Origin: Marchantia polymorpha subsp. ruderalis | Taxonomy: Eukaryota; Streptophyta; Marchantiopsida; Marchantiales; Marchantiaceae | Length of the DNA stretch: 64,000 bases | NCBI GenBank assembly: GCA_037833965.1 | Contig: AP031353.1 | Coordinates: 28,646,501 to 28,710,500, forward strand | Direction of reading: 5' to 3' | Shown: positions 12,283 to 25,422 of the stretch, in pieces | Layout of the letters: each line of letters begins with the position of its first letter | Position numbering within the stretch: position 1 is the stretch's first letter | The notes under the pieces: model-generated | Database searches by the model: none | Told to the model about the DNA's origin: nothing | Seen by the model: the letters and a program-made list of their open reading frames with translations, nothing else | Position numbers and translations under genes: made by a program

Positions 12283-15200
12283 GGGGTTACATTGCTCAGC
12301 AGAACGAACGCATTTGATCACTACGATTCGATGGATCGAACTGACCATCCATTTCTGAATGGAGATTAGATCTGCATAAACGATCATGCCATGCCAGAGG
12401 CACACTTCTCAAACAGTCGCGTAAACTGCAGAGATGCACCTTCAGCTCTTAGCCTACAGTAGTTAGTACAGTATCATGGCTGTGAGAAGGAAATTTTGTG
12501 GCCTTCCTTGAAAACAGTTAGGATCTCATTAGATTCCTCCACATACTTAGCTCGAGGGAGTAGATCAAGTTTTTCTGTATCGTTCCCATTTCCAAGCTTA
12601 CGGGTGATCTCCCCACGACTTTCTAGCTCAAACATTCGGTTAGTCAGAGACACAGAGTCCGATCCCGGCTTGTGACGTAGATTTGGTGCACTTGGGATTT
12701 CTTGCCGCAAACAGGGCTAGAAATGTAATGCGGTGTCCTCTATTTGTCCAGACACCAAGCACATGTGACCTACTCCGAAGATTATTTTCCTTCGCTTCCG
12801 ATGAACCTGTTTCTGTATGACTCTGACCTTACACGGAACGTAGTAAATCGCATTATGCTTGAGAATGTGAACTTCCAACATCAACCAAGCTTTTCACGAA
12901 TGCTGCAAAGCAATGGCACTTTTTAGACAAAAGTCTTACCTACATCGAAGCCCTATAAACTTATGGGAAATAGGCGCGCGTGCGTCAAGAGCATTGTCGA
13001 TCAACATTCATGTGAACCGCTATCAATATCGAATGCGGCTCGGGCAAGCCTACGTCGCTTTTTTGCCACAATAATTTCCGCCTCTTTATCAAGCTGATGA
13101 CAAATGGAGACAGATCACTAAAAACCCACTCTATGGGCTACGTTGCAGGCAATTGAAAATTCCTATCTTGAGCTTCATATTCGCAAGGGTTCACCTTTCT
13201 AGAGGACTGTGTGGCAAAGTGAAAAGTGTAACTGAGCTTAATGACTGCCTTAGCTACACTTGTCAAAGTCGTCTGCGTTGTTATTTGTCATCGACAGTCT
13301 TCGTGATTGATGCCCTAACCATGGGACGAGCCTCACATTTACATGGTCTTGAGAATTGCGGTCACAAAGGAGGACGGCACTCCAGCTTTACATTTCAATA
13401 ATGCAGCAGCTCACATTGTTCAGGTGTCCTCTGAATGGGATTTTATAACCTTCGAGCGTGGCTTCACACAAGTGAAGCCAAGCTTCGAAAACTTCTCCCT
13501 ACAGAAGCTAGCGCCAGTGTAATGAATGTCGATCACAATCCCGGGAATTGGTGAATAACCAAAACAACATCATATCTGATACATGTATCATCTCCATGCA
13601 CAACTACACAGACTGTCAGAGATATCGATCCGACTCAGGCTGGTTGGCCAAACACACACGTAAATGTGAGCGGTCTCAGAGGTTCCGTAGGGCCGAAGGA
13701 AAGGAAGCCCAACGAGGGCGACTAGTAAGAAATTCTACCTTTTGAAAGAACTGCAGTGGCACAAAATGCTAAGGCAAGAGAGCAGAATAAATTTAACACA
13801 TGTAGCAAGAATGCCAGAAGGTTCAGGTTCTGTCAAACCCAACAAGCTCTAAGTCGAAGTACCACCTCAAAGTCTGCTCGGAGGCAAGTAGCACAAGTAT
13901 AGAGGAGAGAACGCTAAACTTCTTTCCTTGAGCTTGATTCTTAGCTCTTGTCCCTCTTCCTTCCAGAAGAAGAGAAAGAGACATTCAGGCATCTTTGTTG
14001 CCCTCCTCTATATCTACCTCCCTTGTAAATCAGACTTTATATCCAGTAGTAGCGCAGCTTTACCTCCGCTCTATTTGGCGAGGTCCAATCGGACCCACAT
14101 CGTACTGCCCTCAGAGGCTCATCCTGGACAAACATGGGCACATGCATATCTTCCGTATCATGTGCCTGCCGAGGCCCGCCCCCCACCTCGAATTCGTACC
14201 CAGTCTATGAATGTAGGTCAGGCTTATCCTGAATAGAGTCAATAGGTTCAGCCCATCAAGCTGACCACCCTTCTTTCCTGATATCGGCGTTTAACTGAAA
14301 CCCTGACCCATTAGAATTCTAAGTCTGCTCAGTCGAGATCTGTTTCACCGCTAATGTCAAATTGGAGCGAATCCTTTGTGCACGAAATTCATTTGCCCAC
14401 TCAGCTCAGTCGAGATCTCTTTCCCTGCGTACTGTCCATGAGCTAGATCGGAGGCGCCGGGCGATGAACACGAATTGCGATTCTAACCTTCTGAGACAGC
14501 TCAGATAGATCTCTCTCACTGCTGAGTCTTAATCTGAAAGAATCTGGAGAATAGTTCTCTGCAGTGATCACGCAATTGATATTTAACATCAAGGAATTAT
14601 CAATGCGCATGCTTATTTCAATTGATTCGTCAAAGTCATCCCATATGGATGTATTCCAAAGTAGATCAATCTCGTAGCAACCCATTGAAAGTCTCTTGTT
14701 TAAACCGGATCTTACTTCCCTGCTTCGTACAGATATTTCGACAGAGTCTCATTTCATGTTTACTCTAACGTACAACAGATCAGAACGTGATCGAGTTGAA
14801 CCGCATATAATGAAGATTTAGATGTAGACCCATCTGCAATTGGACATCATGCCTCCAATTTTCATACTATCATTAGATCTTCTCACCTATTCTGGCAGGT
14901 CAGTCTTGTGGCAAATCTGAGCCCGAGGGACAGAAGAGCCTGAAATGGTATTGGGTTACTTATCCCAACTGGAAAATGCCGCTCTAACCTGTGTCGCCCT
15001 ATGGTCCACGTCTTATTGATCCAGAAATTCTTCAAGAAAAAGACCGTAGAGAATAACTTTTGCCACGATGTATACCTTGGCAATATATCTGTTAACCGAT
15101 GTCTTCTCGCACGATACACGACCGCGACAGTTTGAGCTCAGGTGCATTCACCACTCGGTGTCTGGGCAGGTTAATATGGATTGATGAACTTAAGTCGGAG

Positions 15201-15840
15201 GCAATCAAAAGAGGATATTGGGAGGAATAAGAGTCTAATGAAAACTTCAGAGCCTCTCAGCTGAGCAACCTGCTCGATGTAATTGGAAGTATCCATTTCT
15301 AATTGTATGTGTGAATCGGAATTCCCATCTCCTTAGTGTTTAAGAAGAATTTATAGTCTTGTGCGATAAACTGAACTTCGATCGAGGCACTGTATCATTA
15401 TTAGTAAGACAAGAAAGACCGTGGTTCTTTCTATGGGCTATTCTTCGGAACATCTCCGAAGCTACCCACATTGCATGTACAGATGAAAGAAAATAATCTA
15501 AATAGCACCATGAAATTGAATCCACTAGAAGGAATTGTTACTCAATGTGCAGAATGCAGTGTTTTATTGTTGGATTCATTATATACACAAGAAACCATGT
15601 CTATACATGTTCAGACTCATCGTCGGTGGGGGAAAAATCCAGACCAGGACATTTTCCAAAATGGGAAGTCAAATTGCGATCACTCTCACTGGCAAATTCC
15701 AGTCTCTGCTGCGCTCGTTGTGCATATTCGCTCAACGCTACTCGTCTGGACATTCCGAATTATGTAAATCGTTTCAAACAAATTTACTATGAAAGAATAA
15801 GGGCTTCTAAACGGCATTGGAGAAACTAATGGAGTGGGAT
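12283..15840. other. No recognisable gene
   Basis: This stretch holds the 3' flank of the formin gene and the 3' flank of the minus-strand gene ending at 15841. Frames of 60-102 codons occur on both strands, for example 13928-14236 and 14443-14685, but show no domain, signal or repeat pattern. I see no RNA gene or transposon termini. Confidence 0.5.
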
Positions 15841-16974
15841 TCAGCTGAACAAATGTCTGCTGCTCGCTTTCTCCGGAGCAGAATTCGGATAGAGGAATTG
15901 AATGAACTGATCGCGCTGACGCTTCTGCATGTCAATGATCAGGTACTCTGCCGTTTCGGCTGGCAACAGAAGGCGGAAGATGATTCGTAAGTGATTCATG
16001 ATCATTGTCACGGTGGCGAGGGAGATCTTATCGAGCTTCTGTGACATGTAGCACGACACGACATGTCTCTGCATATCGAGGCACGGCGCTAGGAATGTTG
16101 TCCGTTTGTGGTCTTTGAGGAACGGAATTGCTACAGACACAAATCGGAGAACCACCTCCCCGAGCTCCAGCGACAGCTTCTGCGACACACTGGCGTACAG
16201 CAGACTGACGAGCAGCTGAAACCCCGGCAGCGAGTACCCATTCCCGAAGTACTCGAGAAGCAGCTTAATCCGCAAATACTCCTTGGGCTTGGAGCCCTTC
16301 CCGAGCTCCTGCTCGAGGAGGATCAGAGAATGCTGATGCTCTATCACAGAGCGAGAGCTCCTCTTGCCGTGATGATGCTCCTCGACCTGAGTCGCAGCGG
16401 CGGCGGTGGCAGACGAGGCCGCATTGGTGAATCTCCTGAAGGGGTGGGAAGGAAGCCAGACTGGGAGAGGGGTGTCGGCGATCTGCTCATTGAAAGGAGT
16501 CTTGCTGTCAATGGCTACGCACAAGGAACGGAGAAGGTGGACTCCATGGGTGACTTTGCGGGGCTCGACCTTGGCGGTCTCGGCGAGGCTGCGCAGCACG
16601 AGCTTGCATTCATCGATGAGGAATGCCGAGCAATGGAGGGCGAGATCGTTCAATTCGGTCTCGTCGGGGCCCTCAGGGTGCTGCAGATAAGCTTCCAGAT
16701 GCTCCGACAGATCTGCGCTGTAGAGAATGGAGAAGAAATGCGAGGCCTCCTTGTCGACGAGCTTGTGGTCGTGCTCCCACTTAGCGGCCGTGCACAGAGC
16801 CAGCGCCAAATGCTGCAAGTAACTGGTAATGTGACTCTTCCCGGACCCGCACGGCTGCTTGGCCGCCTCCTCGACGAGCTCCAATCTCTGCTGCAGCTCC
16901 TCGCCCGTGATGGCCTCGGGCCACTTCCTGCTAATCATCCACGGCGTCGCCCAGCCATCCTTCAGCCAATCCAT
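15841..16974 (-). CDS. Unknown helical protein, paralog A (377 aa)
   Basis: An intronless gene of clearly coding composition. The start is set by its paralog at 27708: both proteins begin M-(D/E)-W-L-(K/Q)-D-G-W. An in-frame upstream ATG at 17019 would add 15 residues (MEGGGRTGAGESIRK) and cannot be excluded. The protein looks almost entirely alpha-helical. Shared blocks include LYSADLS and LEAYLQHPEG near residues 75-95, CKLVLRSLAE, WLPSHPFRRFTNAAS, and C-terminal GFQLLVSLLYASVSQKLSLE, LDKISLATVTMIMNHL and DMQKRQRDQF. Between the halves is a variable low-complexity linker with Ala runs and His-rich stretches (EEHHHGKRSS). No transmembrane segment, signal peptide or catalytic motif is visible. 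I do not recognise the family. The paired conservation with a freely varying linker shows a protein under selection, perhaps a helical scaffold. Confidence 0.85.
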   Translation of the reverse strand: MDWLKDGWATPWMISRKWPEAITGEELQQRLELVEEAAKQPCGSGKSHITSYLQHLALALCTAAKWEHDHKLVDKEASHFFSILYSADLSEHLEAYLQHPEGPDETELNDLALHCSAFLIDECKLVLRSLAETAKVEPRKVTHGVHLLRSLCVAIDSKTPFNEQIADTPLPVWLPSHPFRRFTNAASSATAAAATQVEEHHHGKRSSRSVIEHQHSLILLEQELGKGSKPKEYLRIKLLLEYFGNGYSLPGFQLLVSLLYASVSQKLSLELGEVVLRFVSVAIPFLKDHKRTTFLAPCLDMQRHVVSCYMSQKLDKISLATVTMIMNHLRIIFRLLLPAETAEYLIIDMQKRQRDQFIQFLYPNSAPEKASSRHLFS

Positions 16975-18600
16975 CTTTCGGATCGACTCCCCTGCACCTG
17001 TTCGTCCCCCACCTTCCAATTCCCCACGCAGAGACCCAATGGACCTTTAGCCGACCGCAGCCCGATCGCCTGCCTGCCTGTTCGAAATTGCACACCACGT
17101 CGTCGTCTTCGTCGACGACTGTCTCGAAAGTTTTCTCAGTGCCTTTAGCTCTCTGGCGATGTTTTGCGAGATTTATAGGACGACGGCGGAAGGAAGGCAG
17201 AGCAGCGGAATCGAACCAGAAAACGGAGTTTGACTCTGCGCCTCTGGAGCAGACTTCGTGGAGCATCGTGAAATTCGTGGCTGACCGCGGTCGAGAATCA
17301 GACTCGAGAGCGCCCGTGCCTCTCCATCCGTCGTCGCCCGCCGGCTCCGACGAGAGGTCTGCTCTGCAAGTCGGCGCACGTCGCGCCGTCGTGCGCCCGC
17401 CGAGCTGACAGTGCGCCAGTTCTGACGAGCCGACGCGACGCTGCTCTCATTGGCTGACTCGCCGCGTCGGGAGACTGGCGGAATCTACGTGACCGCGTTC
17501 AGAAACTTCTGCCCACTCGTCGTGCTCTCCCTCCTTCCGACCGCGACGACGTTAACGAACTGCTCGACGGGCGGACGTAGACTCATCATCAATGTCCGGA
17601 GTTGACTCATGTGCGATTTCATGACATGACGTGACTTTGCGATTTGTCGAGCGCAGAGTCGCCCAGCTTCGTCAGCTGTGGATACTCGGAGACGGCCGTC
17701 ATGCAAATTGTTGCACATGTTCACTGACTGTTCTGTACAGTACAGTACAGGGCATTGTGCTGTGATGGCAGGTGAAGCTCGAAGGAACGTCCCCACCTTC
17801 GGGATATGCCTTCGCCTCCTCCGAGCTTCTCCGACCCAGACGCTTCTCCTTGTGGACAAAAGCCCACTCGCTCACGCCTTTCAGATATTTGCTCCACGAG
17901 CATCTCCTTGCAGCTGCAAGAAGATCCCCTTCTCTTCTTTGGTTGTCAGAGGTGTTCTACGTATGTCCATTCCTACAGTGATCGAGGATTATGCTGAATA
18001 GAGTCCAACATACACGGTGCTCGCCGATTCAGATTCCAAACCTCCATGGGAATCGAGACTTGCATGGCCGCCTCTTCATGACAGAGGATAGAATGAATGC
18101 ACACGCTTCCTTCTTTCATATTGACAAGATATAATTTTAAACAGCCATGAGTCGCAACACAGGTTGAGGTTTCAACAAATGGTGTGGAATGTACATCAAC
18201 TATTTGTATCAGAACGCTGAATTATTTGAGCATGTTTTCGATCCTCGCAGATCTGATAAACTGGAAATGGAAGTTCTCTTTTATTTTGTGGCGTAAATAA
18301 GGTCCGCATTTTGTAGAATCTAGTAAAAGCCTGCAACCTTCGAAGGCTTGTACTAGAAACCAGACCTGCAAGTCGTTCATCAGTTAGCATTCACGGTTCG
18401 AAGAGATGTTCACCTTTTTCACTTTCTGCAAATGAGTCTGTGCCCCACTTGACGTTCTTTAGTTTGTTGGAATTTCCATTTGAGGTAGTCATATATGGAT
18501 GACCTCTCTTCCGACAAACATCTCTCCTCACAACGATATCACGGCCCCAATTTCTGTCAAAATTTGAAGACACAAGTATTTTTTTCGGATAGCAACAAGA
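16975..18600. other. GC-rich 5' flank of paralog A
   Basis: The first 500 bases or so upstream of the paralog A start are GC-rich and hold overlapping frames on both strands that look like composition artefacts. They are probably the promoter and 5' untranslated leader. Further right the sequence becomes ordinary and then AT-rich. No gene or RNA is recognised. Confidence 0.5.
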
Positions 18601-20420
18601 AACACGATCATTTAGAACTCTAGCAAGAATTGTAAAGGTATTATTTCACAAAGCTTTTTCAAACATGTGAAAGAGAAATTCGAAGAGTCGAAAGGATTAT
18701 AATTTTCTGAAGAGATTTTGAAAATCTTTATCAGCAGAATAGGAAAGCATGGTTTGCATCAACCTTCATTGATTTCTAAGTTGTTAAAAATCTTTGCAAT
18801 ATTCTGTACTGCAACAAACTTGTCACTGGTCGTTTTGTATAGTTCATAATTAGCTCTTATAAGTTGGCAGAATTTTACATACCAAGTTACTTGATCATAA
18901 CGTTGCGTAACTTCTAGATTTTGTTATGTTGAAAAATTTTACTACAATATGATATTCACCAACTTTGTGAATTTGGTGTTTATTTAATTTTATTTTCCAT
19001 CAGATTTTAAACATATTAAAATTTCTAAGAGACGTATATTGCAGGACCATAGACATATGTCGAGACAAACATTCCAAAACTTTTAAAATATTTAAGAAGT
19101 TCATACTTAAATTTTATTGTATCCGAAAAATGCAATATTGGATGTAATCACAGTATCCAAATGTAAACAAAGTCTTCTTTACAGAACAAAATAGATTTTA
19201 CTATACTCAATACAAGAATATAGTAAAATCTAGTAGTAGAACAACTTTGATGATGTACAAACATGTATATGTAGTGATATCTTCAACAGATTCATCAAAT
19301 TTATGAATATTTTTTTTAATTATAAAAACCTAAATATGCTTTTTTTATATATTGTGCGATAAAAAACTTTAAAATTCATCTTAAATATTATTTTTATTTT
19401 GAAATTGAAATTCATGTGCTTACGTATTTGAATAATAAATTTATATAATATAAGTAAAAAATTATTCAAAACTTCATATGATTTTAAATTCTTTGAAAAA
19501 CACTAGTAATTTTTATGGGATAAAACCAAATAAATTTAATTTTGATGTACCATAAGTAATGTATGTTAAATCTATATTAATTTACTGAAAATCAATGTAT
19601 AATAATTTTGAATTTGAAAAGATAGTTGAATTGAAATCTACATAATTTAAGTTTTTCAGCTGAAAAAAAATTTTCAATTCAAATATTTAGTCTCATGGTT
19701 TTATATAATAACTAGTATGAAGATTTGAATTCCTAGTTTCATTCAATTCGATAAAAATATATAATGAAAATTTTTATTTGATTTCATATAAAATATTAAA
19801 AACTTATTCTGTTTAAATCAAAATAATGACTTAACGCTTAAAATACTAATTCAGTACCACAGTAGTTTTTCATATAACTTGATACAAAAAATAAGTTATT
19901 GACATTGGAATGTATCTCAAAATATCAATAATAATTTTTTTCTCAAAATTTGATGATGAAATGATATATCATATCTTAATATTAAGTACTTAAGAACTAT
20001 AATATATCTAGTCTAATATTATTTCTTTTATCTTATAATTTTTAATTTTTATGTTAATATGAAAAAAAATTTGCATATTATGAATGAATTTGAATAGTAT
20101 CAAATAATTAAGAAAATTATAATCATGAGACTAGAAATTTTTTTCATTTTTATAATTTTATGCCCAAATGGGCTAATCATATTTCTTCCTAACTAGTAAG
20201 TTTTTAAAATAATGATAAATTTATGAAACGTTTGACTAGCGATACATTTCTTGTGACACATAATTACATAATGTAGATTTGTAGGTGATGAAATAATTAT
20301 TTATAAGACATCTCACTAACAAATTGAATATCAAAAACAGGTCTGAAAGCATATATAGATTTTTTATTAACCATAGTTATAAGCTAATTTTAAGTAATCA
20401 AACTTGATTTCTTATCAACT
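18601..20420. other. Very AT-rich non-coding tract
   Basis: Long A and T runs dominate and there is no open frame worth listing. The composition resembles the tract at 58.1-61 kb. I see no tandem structure, telomere-like repeat or coding remnant. It is probably old, decayed intergenic or transposon DNA. Confidence 0.7.
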
Positions 20421-20513
20421 TGTGCAGGCCCCGTCAATTCCTTTGGTAGGGTCGGTACCCATCTCCCAGCTTTTGTGTTTCACTGCAGGGTTGGAGCCGG
20501 CCCCCGGACTTTG

Positions 20514-20554
20514 TTTTGTCGGACACCACAAAACCCAAAAACTGTCCGACAAAA
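20514..20554. repeat. 12-bp perfect inverted repeat
   Basis: TTTTGTCGGACA at 20514-20525 is repeated in inverted orientation at 20543-20554 around a 17-base spacer. It lies just right of a short GC-richer patch embedded in AT-rich DNA. It could be a fold-back tip, a decayed element end or a simple hairpin. Confidence 0.7.
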
Positions 20555-20959
20555 TAAAGGGACAAGCAATATACTTCAAATAAGCATATGCATACAGTTT
20601 GATTAGATGTGAAAGAACATTAACATCATACTGTTAGTGTGTGTTGCACATAATGTTTTGACAACATCACGAAATCTTATTTGGGTCTATCGACAAGAGC
20701 CAAGAGACTTAATATTCTCAGCTCTTGAAATGAGATCAACATCATCATACATACATGATTTGGTAACACACAACATAAAAGTTTGGCTAAATGTGAAATA
20801 TTTCATACAACCTAAAAGGTTTACATGCAAGTTTGTGATTATAGTATTTGTTATCAAAATGAGATCTCTCCATCAAATCTACAGCTTGAAACTTTCTCTA
20901 AAGATGAACTGACGTACATCCGAGATTCCAAAATTTTTTACTCCAAAAATATCCTCTTG

Positions 20960-22120
20960 ATGGAATGCAGCTAGAATGGAAGAAATCGTCGTTACCATTT
21001 CGTCAAATGACAAAGTTTGAGCAAGAACAGCATGTTAGAAGTATCTTTGTATCACAAAAGTATCAAGAAATTCAAGAATACTTGATAAATTGGCAAGGTG
21101 TCCTTGTGAAAACGATGACTTATTGCCTAAAACAAATTTGAAGAATGCTGAAGAAGTCTTAATTACATCAAAGAAAAATTCCCAAAGGCAGACACACACT
21201 TGTAAAAAATAAGCTAGATAGTTACTTAGATTTTTTGTCTTCATGTAACGGACAAGTTTTTCAATAAAGTATTGTGATGGTTGGTTCGCTTAGTGAAGAA
21301 ACCATCTCGTGATCTAATATGTTGTTAGACTTCAGGTTACATAATCAATCATTTATTTAGACTTTCACTCGAATTTTGATGAGCTTGAAGTGAAGTGAAA
21401 CTTGTTTGATGTTCCTAAATTAACGATGATAGTCGCTTGAACTTCGTATTAGCATCAAGAGACAAACAAATAAATGTAGATTAGCATACACAGAAGATTT
21501 AGTGTAACTAGAAATTGATTAAATAGAGTAAAGATATCATTATTCTTGCCTTGAAACATAAATCGAGCGTCGAGTCTAAGTTAGATCAAAAAGCACATGA
21601 TAAGTACGATGCTTTTATGTAGTCAGAAAGAAAAAAGAGCTAGAACTTCAAAACTCATCATTTGGCAATGGTTGATTACAGCAAACAATCCGAAGAGTAG
21701 GTTGAACTGGCTAGCCAACACCATATGATCATATTGTGTGATAATTGCTAGTTTAGATTCTTCTATTGGCTAAGTTACTTCACTTGTGGATATATACAGT
21801 ACTTCACTTCATTGACACTACCTTGATGGATACATAAAATTCAAGAAAATAAACTAAGTACCTTTCACTTGCTCATTCAAATTCTTGCTCTTGTTTCTGA
21901 TTACCAAAAAATCATCATAATAATTATGTGCTTTTTGATTCAATCATGTACATGGTTGATTCAATCAATCATGTACATGGTTGATTCAATCAATCATGTA
22001 TTAGTTGGTGGTGATAGATAGTAGACCAAATGGTACACCATTGCTTGATTGATAAATACATGGTTGATTTTGATAGATGATTATTCTCAAAAACTCATGT
22101 GTACATGACTTTTGAACATT
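20960..22120 (+). mobile_element. Decayed Ty1/copia-like polyprotein fragments
   Basis: Short plus-strand stretches resemble copia polyprotein motifs, all interrupted by stops and frameshifts. Near 20.97-21.07 kb, GMQLEWK followed by SIFVSQKYQEI recalls the reverse-transcriptase stretch FLGMQIEW...FVSQKKY. Near 21.43-21.48 kb, VPKLTMI then VLASRDKQINVD recalls the RT start PVAKLTTIR...LDVKTAFL. Near 21.57-21.63 kb, SKLDQKAH recalls the integrase C-terminus. At about 22.07-22.11 kb, IDDYSQ and KTHVYM lie in two neighbouring frames and recall the integrase core IDDYSRKTWVYFL. No long terminal repeats were found. The fragments occur in the reverse of the normal integrase-to-RT order although all read on the plus strand, so this may be shuffled debris. 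No intact protein is encoded. Confidence 0.4.
21935..22000. repeat. Short tandem repeat, 25-bp unit, nearly three copies
   Basis: Unit TTGATTCAATCAATCATGTACATGG. The first copy (21935-21955) lacks four bases, the second (21956-21980) is complete and the third (21981-22000) breaks off after 20 bases. The unit itself is partly palindromic (ATGTACAT). It sits within the decayed copia-like region. Confidence 0.85.
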
Positions 22121-25100
22121 CAAATATCCAGAAATGATAATCCCGAAGTCATCGAAAATTGGGGCAAATGAACCTATGAATTTGAAAATATGATCAATTT
22201 CGTGGGATGAAACTAACAAACAAATAGATTGACGTAAATATTTAAAAGATCAAGCTTCAGGATGGGCAAAAATAACTTCATAAATATATGTGAACATGAG
22301 GCTAGTGGTGTTTATGAGTGAGCGAAAGACCCATAATATGCCCTCTCATCCAAGGTTCTACATAGATAACTTTGAGGTATGTCTAACTTTAAGGCAAGAA
22401 TTGGTGCACATGTATGTGTTAAGCTGCAAGTTGGTCTCAAGATAGATCCTCCTAGATAGAAAACTTTTGATCGGAACCAAGCACTGTATCTTCCACCTAA
22501 GACCCATGGATTAATCTTAGGGCCATACTCTGGATCTATGACCTAAGACCTAGTCATCAAATCTAAAGACCAAACCAGGAGCTAAGAGTCCAACATAGCC
22601 GCAAAGGAAAGAAACAAGACCTCAATCACTAATGATCTGCTACAAGATTCAACGAGTGATCCAAACCTAAAGTGACTTGTTGGTTGATTGGGTCTAAGAA
22701 GCAAAAATATGTCATAACTTTTGACTATAGGGAAACTCTGTCTCAGTTAATGAAATGACTTGCTTATGTTAGGGTTGTGAGAGAAGCACATCCAGTGTAG
22801 TTTAAAATCATTTGAACAAATCAGAATTATTTCATTTAGAAAGTGAAGTCAACCTTGGACTAATTAAACGAGATTGAAACTCAAAAACTGAGGTTTAGTC
22901 TTTGAGTATATTTAAAATGCCGCAGTTATGGGAGATATGACGCTCAAGTTGGATAGATGAGGAACATTGAATTCAAAAGAAGAAAACACAAAATGAGTGC
23001 AAAAGATTACTTCGTGAATTCTTCTTCATTACAGTGAGAGAGTACTTGGAGGAAGGAATTTTGATTTCTAGTGTTTGTATAAATTCTGTAGTATAACATA
23101 CTTTGGTTTTGTATCTTATCGTGAATCTTGATAACCTATGATATGTCATACAATGTTGAATAACGGAAAAAGTATTACATACTGCAGCAATTTTATTCCC
23201 TGTTAGTTATGAGCATTGAAATGTCAGTCGCAATGCGTATTGTCAGTCTTCGTCTTTATTCATTTCAAGGTTTACTTCATGCATGGACATCTTTAACAAC
23301 AAAATTAGTACTTACTTAAGTTATTTGGCGACAACCATAACAAATAGTGTATAATATATATTATATATATTCTTTGATTGGTCGAACAATTTACATTTTA
23401 CCCTTATTCTACTCATCTAAGAATCTATAACCCTGCATTTTCCAATAAGAGAAGAATTTAGAATAAAATGAAGGCTAATTAGCATTAAAATAGAGATAAT
23501 TCACCGTTCACTCTATATATATATATATACATATCTTTTCGAGTTTACCTTAACCCCAGTTAATATAGAGATGCAGCTAATTTCAATTTTACCTTCTACG
23601 GACAAGATTATGCTCAAACTGAGCAACAAGGCTGGTTTGGATGTGTGTGATTGTTCGACTTCGTTCCAACTTTGCAGCTCGAAACTTGACTTAACGAATT
23701 TATTTTGCCCAACGCGATCCAATATTTAACTTTACAGTTGCGCGTGAACTTTTAAGAACTACACTTCGTTGTGCGTGTCACAGTACAAAGTTCACCACGA
23801 TATGCTTGATAACCTCGGAAACTTCTCAAAGCTGATCGGAAAATATCTTTCGCAATAATGTGGCTGCTCTGGCCTTTGCAGTAAAGGTGACTATCTCAGA
23901 GTATGAAATTAGCAAAACCTCTTGAAGTTGGTTCTCCTGGAATTCACTAAAGAAACAACTAATTATCACTTTCAAGATTTTTTGCTTGTGTTGACTATAA
24001 TTTACAACGCTTTCTGTAATCTTCCAAGGCTTGCTGTTTAGGGTTATCATCAAGGAGGTAAATTAACTGAACTTATCATCACCTTCAGTAGTTATTGGCT
24101 AACTCATACAAGTACACAAATATCCCTTCAGGTCTCTCTGCATAAAACGGTTGCAAAGATACGGTCTTCTTCACAAAAAAATTTCAATGAAATCTGTATC
24201 CCATAGACTTCACGATAACAAGGTAAGATCTCATCTCAATGAATACCAATGTCTTTCGCATAAATCTCTGCTCTGAATTTGACATTAATCACCCTGGTTC
24301 CACTCCTAGAACTTCACACATGTTTGGAAGAATTTATAGTAAGCTTGTTTCAAAAGAAACATTAACAAGACCACTGTTTGTAAATTATTAAACCAGAAAC
24401 TTGAAACGAGCAGCTTGTTAGTTGAATATACTTCTTGCTACGTACTACTAATGATATATAAAGTTATTGCCAGAAACTGATAGATGTCAGAATTTTGTAT
24501 TATGGGCTAGTACATGATGCTGGATATAATTGATAGTACTGCAGTAATGATCAGGACCCTGTGTACGACAATCGGTACTCCAGTCCTTCTTCTCGTGATC
24601 ACCTAAAGCGATCTAGAAACAGTGTCGGGTTCATGCAGTCTAGGACAACTCATTAAACATGTGCCAAACTTTTTGAAATGCTTCTCAAATCAACGAGGAA
24701 GAATCGATCTGCAGCGTGCCAGTTGACAGACATGCTTCTCACGACTTTTGATGAAACACACGGTGGGGAATCAGTGACGCGATCTTTCTACCTCGCACAT
24801 TGAAATCGGAAAGTGATTGATCTCTTGCATCGATCTGTCGAGAGGGAACACTCATGAACAACTATACTTACAAGATTCACATATTATGGAAAGGGTTAAC
24901 TGGCATGCTCTTATTCGCCATATTTCTTGCGCCTCACGTCCACCGTCATAATATTGATTACTATACTTCACCTGTTCTCGCTGGATACGAAGAACCTTCT
25001 GAATTTTTAAAATCTATAAGAACCATATTTCTCCCTGAAATTAAAAATTGTTTGTATGTGTTGTGATCGAGGCACATATTTTTGCAGGTGATCGGTGGAA

Positions 25101-25422
25101 AAGCCATAAGCAGACCCCATATGATATAATATGCACTAGAAAGGTTCAAAAAGTGCAACAAAGGGCTCGAAGGAGGAAAAAGTTGAAGCAATCTCTGCGA
25201 GAAACCTGAGGACCTAGCAAGAACTGCAAAAAGTGTGGACAAGGCAGAAGAACCGAAGGACAAGAGGCATCTTCGAATAGAGCAATGAGAGCCCAAGGGA
25301 GACCGCTGAAGCTGTATAGCTCCTGCGATTTGACAAGGGAGTGAGAGATGTGGACCAGGCATCGCATATTGATCCCAAACAGGAGAACCAATGGCAATGG
25401 CAAACCAATGGCAGAGACACAC
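22121..25422. other. AT-rich intergenic DNA without recognisable genes
   Basis: Few open frames exceed 60 codons. A minus-strand frame of 163 codons at 24961-25452 is Leu-, Ser- and Cys-rich without motifs and is probably chance. TA dinucleotide tracts occur near 23.35 and 23.52 kb. The region is probably decayed repeat DNA. Confidence 0.5.

Noticed and set aside
16108-17148. A 346-codon plus-strand open frame
   Set aside because: It is antisense to paralog A, whose protein is conserved with the gene at 27708. The frame is a by-product of GC-rich codon use and its translation lacks any pattern.
21936-22000. Possible CRISPR-like array
   Set aside because: There are only three head-to-tail copies without spacers, in eukaryotic AT-rich DNA. 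It is a plain tandem repeat.
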